Of a DNA stretch of 17,770 nt, positions 14,111 through 17,770 are shown in pieces. The DNA is from an uncultured Treponema sp. (lineage in GTDB: Bacteria > Spirochaetota > Spirochaetia > Treponematales > Treponemataceae): the NCBI GenBank assembly GCA_937923945.1, contig CALDWC010000177.1, positions 1 to 17,770 of the forward strand. The letters run 5' to 3'. The notes under the pieces are model-generated. The model had not been told where the DNA came from, made no database searches, and worked only from the letters and a program-made list of their open reading frames with translations. A program made the position numbers and the translations under genes. How positions within the stretch are numbered: the stretch's first letter is position 1; every line of letters begins with the position of its first letter.

Positions 14111-14197
14111 GCACTTTGAAACGCCAAACTCATTATACGTTTCAAAGTGACCAAGTTTCCAATCTGCGGTTATATTTTAAAGAAGATTGGAAACTTG
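14105..14197. repeat. Overlapping and adjacent long hairpins
   Basis: CACTTTGAAACG (14112-14123) pairs perfectly with CGTTTCAAAGTG (14138-14149). GAGTTTG (14105-14111) pairs with CAAACTC (14125-14131), so the two stems exclude each other. Immediately after, CAAGTTTCCAATCT (14152-14165) and AGATTGGAAACTTG (14184-14197) make a perfect 14-bp stem with an 18-nt loop. Confidence 0.85.
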
Positions 14198-14300
14198 CAC
14201 ATATAAGACGGTAATGCAAAAGCGCGCATTATAGAGTCGTTTTTCAACTATCGCTTGCAAAACGTGTGAAAAATAAAGCGAAAAATTATTTCAAAAGCAT

Positions 14301-14422
14301 TAAAGTTTTTCAATGTTTGATCCGAAAATAGGGTATACCGCAACAGAACGGCAGTAGACATCCAGATGCCGCAAGCGGCTTGAGATTGACTTTCCCCCTA
14401 AACAGTCAATCTCTTTTTTTTT
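14301..14422 (+). ncRNA. Candidate small RNA ending in an intrinsic terminator
   Basis: The plus-strand terminator at 14382-14422 has no intact gene upstream on its strand. TAAA (14301-14304), 16 nt, then TCCGAAAA (14321-14328) loosely resembles a sigma-28 promoter (spacing one too long, -10 6/8). Transcription from about 14335 would give a roughly 88-nt RNA holding a GCCG/CGGC tetraloop hairpin (14368-14379) and the terminator stem. It matches no RNA family I know. It could instead be the 3' end of a longer transcript from the pth region. Confidence 0.3.
14382..14422 (+). terminator. Strong rho-independent terminator (plus strand)
   Basis: GAGATTGACT (14382-14391) and AGTCAATCTC (14404-14413), a perfect 10-bp stem with a 12-nt loop, followed by nine T (14414-14422). 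Not a terminator on the minus strand, where no T-run follows. Confidence 0.92.
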
Positions 14423-14423
14423 G

Positions 14424-14494
14424 TCCGAACGTAATGAAACCGTTTGCGTATCTTCAATACCAAAATACCGGACGGCTTACACATTACGTTTGGG
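14424..14494. repeat. Long-range inverted repeat downstream of ssb
   Basis: TCCGAACGTAATG (14424-14436) pairs with CATTACGTTTGGG (14482-14494) over 13 positions including two G-U pairs, enclosing 45 nt. It begins right after the plus-strand terminator and is 34 nt past the ssb stop on the other strand, so it could form the 3' end of the ssb transcript. Confidence 0.6.
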
Positions 14495-14528
14495 GTTGTT
14501 TTTCTCCGAAGTGAAAAGAAAAACTTTT

Positions 14529-14957
14529 TTATTGCACCGCATGGAGGACAGCTTCCTGTCGTTCGCGGATTGCCGCTTCAATGTGGTGATCTTCTTCGAC
14601 CAAATCGTCAATTTCCGTATTGAGCTGGTTCCTCGTTTTAAACTCCACATGTTCGGCAACAATACGAACGGCGGCACAATTTTTTCCCGCACTGTTTTTC
14701 CAGCGGTACTGCTTCACCCGCCCGACGACGCGAACCGGAACACCTTTGTTTCCGAGTTCCGCACATTGCGTTGCAAGTTCCGCCCAGGTTTCAACATCGA
14801 TAAACGACGTTTCCTGCTGAACCGAGCCCTGATAATTCCGATAAAACCGATTGTTCGCCACGGAAAACACACATACCGGTGTTCCTTTCGGAGTTTGCGT
14901 CAACTCCGGTTTTCGCACTACATTTCCTTCGATGATAATAGAATTAATTGCACTCAT
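14529..14957 (-). CDS. ssb: Single-stranded DNA-binding protein family (OB fold), tail lacks the acidic tip
   Basis: SSB coats single-stranded DNA in replication, repair and recombination. The 142-residue protein has the OB fold at about 1-107: MSAINSIIIEGNVVRKPELT, VCVFSVANNRFYR, FIDVETWAELAT and VPVRVVGRVKQYRW. The C-terminal tail is short, charged and helical (EIDDLVEEDHHIEAA, then RERQEAVLHAVQ) and does not end in the DDDIPF-like acidic tip with which typical bacterial SSBs recruit partner proteins. It is also not beside rpsF or rpsR, the usual place of the main ssb. It may be a second, specialised SSB paralogue; the symbol names the family. The start is supported by AAGGAG 9 nt upstream. 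It follows tmk on the same strand after 83 nt. Confidence 0.88.
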   Translation of the reverse strand: MSAINSIIIEGNVVRKPELTQTPKGTPVCVFSVANNRFYRNYQGSVQQETSFIDVETWAELATQCAELGNKGVPVRVVGRVKQYRWKNSAGKNCAAVRIVAEHVEFKTRNQLNTEIDDLVEEDHHIEAAIRERQEAVLHAVQ

Positions 14958-15040
14958 ATTTCACATCTCCTTCTCACCCGTAATATAATGCAAAATATTT
15001 TTTTTATTATCACATACGAAAAAGTTTTTTAATCTTTTTT

Positions 15041-15670
15041 TTATGGAAGGATTTGTAAATCTTGCAATGCACCGGTAATTTGAGCGTGTACGTCATCAAC
15101 GGATTTATTTGCATCAACCATAACAATGTGCATGGGCGTTTTTTCATAGAGCAATAACACTTTTTTGTACATCGCTTGCACTTTTTTTTGAAACAATTTC
15201 GTCTCATAAATTTCTTTTGTAGCAGCTCGTTTTTCAATCCGTGAAAAGGCGGTTTCAACGGCGCAGTCAAAAAAGAATAACACTTCGGGGAGCGGAAAGT
15301 CTCCATTGAATTTTTGTGCTTGCTCAAAAAGACCGCTCGCTCCTTGATAGGCTAAACTGGAAAAAAGGTAACGGTCGGAAATAACATAATCGGTTGTTTT
15401 AAGCGATGATATAATCCCGTCTGATGAAAAAAGATGCTCATTGCGGTCTGCAGCAAAGAGCATAAGAATCGTTTCGCTTTGCACGGGAACGGCACCGGAA
15501 AGGCAGCGGCGCAAAAACAATCCCGTTTCACCCGCCGTCGGCTCGCTCGTTTCAAGCACGGATTTTCCGTAATCCCGCAGATATTTTGCAAGAAGTGCAA
15601 TCTGCGTTGTGGTTCCGGCGCCGTCAATCCCTTCAAAAACAAAAAAGTTTTTTATAATATCCGCATTCAT
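15041..15670 (-). CDS. tmk: Thymidylate kinase (dTMP kinase) with altered P-loop
   Basis: Phosphorylates dTMP to dTDP with ATP, required for dTTP supply. The 209-residue length is typical. Motifs: FEGIDGAGTTTQ at 12-23 (P-loop), EPT at 43-45 (usual EPGGT), AADRNEH at 73-79, SDRYLFSSLAYQG as the DRY-type motif, and a short LID segment around RIEKRAATKEIYE. The invariant Walker A lysine before the Thr/Ser is Thr20 here (GAGTTT instead of GAGKST); the codon is clearly ACC on reading the reverse strand. The rest looks intact, so either this is a lineage-specific variant or activity is altered. It begins 8 nt after the stop of the PrcB-domain lipoprotein with no evident ribosome site, suggesting translational coupling. 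Confidence 0.92.
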   Translation of the reverse strand: MNADIIKNFFVFEGIDGAGTTTQIALLAKYLRDYGKSVLETSEPTAGETGLFLRRCLSGAVPVQSETILMLFAADRNEHLFSSDGIISSLKTTDYVISDRYLFSSLAYQGASGLFEQAQKFNGDFPLPEVLFFFDCAVETAFSRIEKRAATKEIYETKLFQKKVQAMYKKVLLLYEKTPMHIVMVDANKSVDDVHAQITGALQDLQILP

Positions 15671-15678
15671 TGACGCAA

Positions 15679-16281
15679 CTATTGTGATACGCGTGACGGT
15701 ACATCGCTTTTTCCCGCTCCGATAATATTCATGGTAATATCCGTGTTTTCATCCGCGGCAACCGCCACTGCAACAAAAGGATAGGTCAACGCTTGCGTTA
15801 CGATATCATAGGGTCCCGGTGAAGAAACGGCAAAGGTGAGGTTCAAGCGACCGTTTTCTAAAACCGCCGATGCAAGATCAACTGCATATCCGCCGGTATT
15901 AAAACGCCCCGCACTTGCAATCACTATTGCCTTTTTTGAAAAATCGAAAGCGGCATATTTTTTTTTCATATCGGCTGAAAATGAACGCAAGCCGTTTAAT
16001 TCGTCCGTCGAACGAATAACGCAGCTTCCGACTGCAGCAGTGCTGCCGTGAAATAAAACTTCATATTTGACATCAAAACGGGCATCCGTGTTTGGGTTAT
16101 TTTTGTATTTTTTGCGTATAGCTTTTTCTGCGGCACGATCCGAAACTTTTTCCACGCCTTGTTTCGGAGCCGATACGGCAGCTTCGGTTTGACCGACCGC
16201 TTCCGTTTTTTTCGATTTCGTTGAGGCGCATCCCGCACATACCAAAGCGCACAGCATAAAACATCCTAAAACATACTTCAT
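15679..16281 (-). CDS. Lipoprotein with PrcB-type C-terminal domain
   Basis: A 200-residue predicted lipoprotein. The signal peptide ends in LVCAGC with the acylated Cys at 18, followed by a Lys/Glu/Ala-rich linker (19-65). Residues about 85-190 match the PrcB_C pattern: RSTDELNGL, FDFSKKAIVIASAGRFNTGGY, then VSSPGPYDIVTQALTYPFVA. PrcB of T. denticola is a lipoprotein needed for the surface protease dentilisin together with PrcA and PrtP; neither is in this window, so a protease role here is not supported, and the domain may be a general folding or stabilising module. AGGAG precedes the ATG at good spacing. It lies between galK (67 nt upstream, separated by a palindromic repeat) and tmk (8 nt downstream). 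Confidence 0.85.
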   Translation of the reverse strand: MKYVLGCFMLCALVCAGCASTKSKKTEAVGQTEAAVSAPKQGVEKVSDRAAEKAIRKKYKNNPNTDARFDVKYEVLFHGSTAAVGSCVIRSTDELNGLRSFSADMKKKYAAFDFSKKAIVIASAGRFNTGGYAVDLASAVLENGRLNLTFAVSSPGPYDIVTQALTYPFVAVAVAADENTDITMNIIGAGKSDVPSRVSQ

Positions 16282-16298
16282 AATGTACTCCTCTTATA

Positions 16299-16339
16299 GA
16301 AACGCTGTTAAATGGCGTCAAGCCTTTAATCAGCGTTTC
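16299..16339 (-). repeat. Palindromic repeat family B, copy 3 (best-preserved hairpin)
   Basis: GAAACGCTG (16299-16307) and CAGCGTTTC (16331-16339) pair fully; inside, TTAAA/TTTAA and GGC/GCC continue the stem with two single-base bulges and a 5-nt loop. Read on the minus strand it matches the copies at 12011 and 12309. It occupies most of the galK-lipoprotein gap and may attenuate or process that transcript. Confidence 0.85.
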
Positions 16340-16348
16340 CTTAACGAT

Positions 16349-17623
16349 TTATACGTTTTTTAAAGTGCCCACGCTTGCAGCGTCAACACTATCGCAAACA
16401 TAAAAATCAGCCCTCAAGTTACATTCCTTGCGGTAATTTTCAGCTACCGTTTTTTTAAACCGCTCCAGTTCGGAAGTTTCAACAATAGCTATCGCACAAC
16501 CGGAAAAACCCGCCCCCGTCATTCTCGCTCCGATGCAGCCTTTCACCGTAAGGGCGTTTGCAACAAGGGAATCCAATTCTCGACCGCTGGTTTCATAGTC
16601 GTTTTTTAACGAAGCGTGGGATTCCGTTAAAAAAACTCCCAACGCTTTCACGTCCTTTTTACGCAGAACGGAAACGGCTTTTTGTACTAAACTGTTTTCC
16701 GTGATGCAATGCCGCACCCGCCGAAAAAGCACGGTGGCTTCGGTTGTATCGGAACATTGCGCTTTCAAAAAATCTTCAACGGAAGGAATATCGGCGGGGA
16801 CAAGCTCACACAATGTTTTAACGGAAAACTTCCGTTGTAAAATCGCCAACGCTTTTTCGCATTCGCGTTTTCGCTCGTTGTATTTTGAGCCGACCAACGA
16901 CCGCGGTTTATTCGAGTTCATCACGACCAAAGAATACGCAGCACCTCCCTGCGAATCCTGACAGTTTAAATCCAAAGAAATATACTCGCAACGCAGCGAG
17001 GATGTATCCAAAAGCATCGCGGTGTGTGCTTTCGCATTGGCAATGATAAACTGATCCATGATGCCCGATTGTAAACCTAAAAACTCGTTTTCGACCCATT
17101 TTCCCAAAAGGGCGGTTTCGGTCCGTGAAATGGCGGCGCCGAATAATGTAGCGGCGGTGAGAATAAAAGCGACTTCCAGGGCGGCTGACGAAGAAAGTGC
17201 GGAGCCGACCGGAATAGTGCTTGTTATAAAAAGTTCAAAACCCGAATCGAATACTGCGCCGTGCTTTTGTAAACCCGCCAAACAGCCGTTTATGTAATTG
17301 GCAAAGCCGAGATCGGACTTGTAGGTAAACGCTTCGTCAAGCGAGCATTCAAAAGCGGCGTCCAACTCCGCGCTGTAATAGGAAGCGGTGCGCCCTTTCT
17401 TTTTTCGTGCCAGCACATAAAGGTACCGATTTATTGCACAGGGCAGGACAAAGCCGCCGTTGTAGTCGATGTGATCGCCGATGAGATTGACACGCGCCGG
17501 CGCTCTGCCGCAAAAAATCGGTTCATCGGAACGCCCGAACCGCGCTTCAAAAGCGGCAACCAGTGCTTTACTGTCAATCGCATCAATCGCAGGTGTTTGA
17601 TATGCCGTTGGTACTATTTGCAT
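16349..17623 (-). CDS. galK: Galactokinase
   Basis: Phosphorylates galactose at C1 with ATP, the first step of the Leloir pathway. With the start at 17623 the protein has 424 residues. GHMP-kinase motifs are clear: the galactokinase signature GRAPARVNLIGDHIDYNGG at 39-57 (GD in place of the usual GE before H), the ATP loop VGSALSSSAALE, and motif 3 MTGAGFSGCAIAIVE near the end. The frame is open upstream to 17683, but a perfect TTGACA-N17-TATAAT promoter lies inside that extension, 6 nt before ATG 17623, so the transcript should begin at this codon. There is no ribosome site. galT, galE and mgl genes are not in the window. Downstream on the same strand are the PrcB-domain lipoprotein, tmk and ssb. 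Confidence 0.95.
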   Translation of the reverse strand: MQIVPTAYQTPAIDAIDSKALVAAFEARFGRSDEPIFCGRAPARVNLIGDHIDYNGGFVLPCAINRYLYVLARKKKGRTASYYSAELDAAFECSLDEAFTYKSDLGFANYINGCLAGLQKHGAVFDSGFELFITSTIPVGSALSSSAALEVAFILTAATLFGAAISRTETALLGKWVENEFLGLQSGIMDQFIIANAKAHTAMLLDTSSLRCEYISLDLNCQDSQGGAAYSLVVMNSNKPRSLVGSKYNERKRECEKALAILQRKFSVKTLCELVPADIPSVEDFLKAQCSDTTEATVLFRRVRHCITENSLVQKAVSVLRKKDVKALGVFLTESHASLKNDYETSGRELDSLVANALTVKGCIGARMTGAGFSGCAIAIVETSELERFKKTVAENYRKECNLRADFYVCDSVDAASVGTLKNV

Positions 17624-17629
17624 TTTAGT

Positions 17630-17658
17630 ATTATATACGCGGCTGAAAAACTTGTCAA
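17630..17658 (-). promoter_or_regulatory. Perfect-consensus sigma-70 promoter of galK, leaderless
   Basis: On the minus strand, TTGACA (17658-17653), exactly 17 nt, TATAAT (17635-17630). Six nucleotides later comes the ATG, so the first transcribed base should be at or very near the start codon. Confidence 0.88.
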
Positions 17659-17739
17659 TGAAAGAATACGCGGAAAAATACAATAAATCTGTAAATTCGG
17701 TTCTTTATAAAAAAAAGATTACTAATTCAAAAAACTCAC

Positions 17740-17770
17740 TTGACATTATTTTTTTTTTTTTTTTTTCTAT
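17740..17770 (+). promoter_or_regulatory. TTGACA box followed by an 18-T homopolymer (possible promoter reading off the window edge)
   Basis: TTGACA at 17740-17745, then TTA and an uninterrupted run of 18 T (17749-17766) and CTAT at the window end. The -10 region and gene, if any, would lie beyond the edge. The spacer between the boxes would consist mainly of the T-run. Confidence 0.3.

Noticed and set aside
13907..14422. A standard structured RNA (tmRNA, RNase P, SRP RNA, riboswitch)
   Set aside because: No family-specific conserved motif could be found, and no intact gene lies downstream for a riboswitch to control.
17624..17683. A 20-codon N-terminal extension of galK
   Set aside because: It contains the perfect TTGACA-N17-TATAAT promoter; the mRNA would start at the downstream ATG, and the extension has no galactokinase-like sequence.

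Overview
The window looks like chromosome from a host-associated Treponema or close relative. The evidence is the flagellar pair fliK-flgD in the treponemal order, an EF-G paralogue of the kind spirochaetes carry in addition to their translocase, a lipoprotein with a PrcB-type C-terminal domain (PrcB is known from the T. denticola dentilisin complex), spirochaete-style lipoboxes and sigma-28 type promoters. This assignment rests on gene content and motifs read by eye, not on a database search.

Layout. 22-3963 (minus): a divergent polysaccharide deacetylase followed by a FlgN-like chaperone, closed by a strong terminator; then a separate fliK-flgD unit behind a sigma-28-like promoter. 4141-7226 (plus): an EF-G paralogue, then a LysM-LytM envelope protein preceded by an exact sigma-28 consensus promoter. 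7253-11914 (minus): a multi-pass membrane protein, a large TPR protein, a TrmH/SpoU-family RNA methyltransferase and adenine phosphoribosyltransferase. 11915-14528: a decayed, repeat-rich stretch with palindromic repeats, a 23-bp tandem repeat, an outer-membrane-protein tail, a broken ABC-transporter binding-protein gene joined directly to a 5'-truncated pth, and a dense run of hairpins ending in a terminator. 14529-17623 (minus): galK, a PrcB-domain lipoprotein, tmk and an SSB paralogue, apparently read in that order.

How it fits together. Most genes are housekeeping (translation factor, RNA methylation, purine salvage, dTTP synthesis, galactose metabolism) or motility and envelope functions. 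Two promoters match the flagellar sigma factor: one drives fliK-flgD, the other a peptidoglycan-binding LysM/degenerate LytM protein, which suggests that the latter is made together with the periplasmic flagella. Five sigma-70-type promoters have their -10 box only 6-14 nt before the start codon, so several of these mRNAs are probably leaderless or nearly so.

The most unusual features are the pth/ABC-transporter deletion scar, three families of dispersed palindromic repeats (one forming the 3' end of flgD), the hairpin cluster at 13897-14200, and a thymidylate kinase whose P-loop lysine is replaced by threonine. I found no tRNA, rRNA, CRISPR array, transposase or phage gene.
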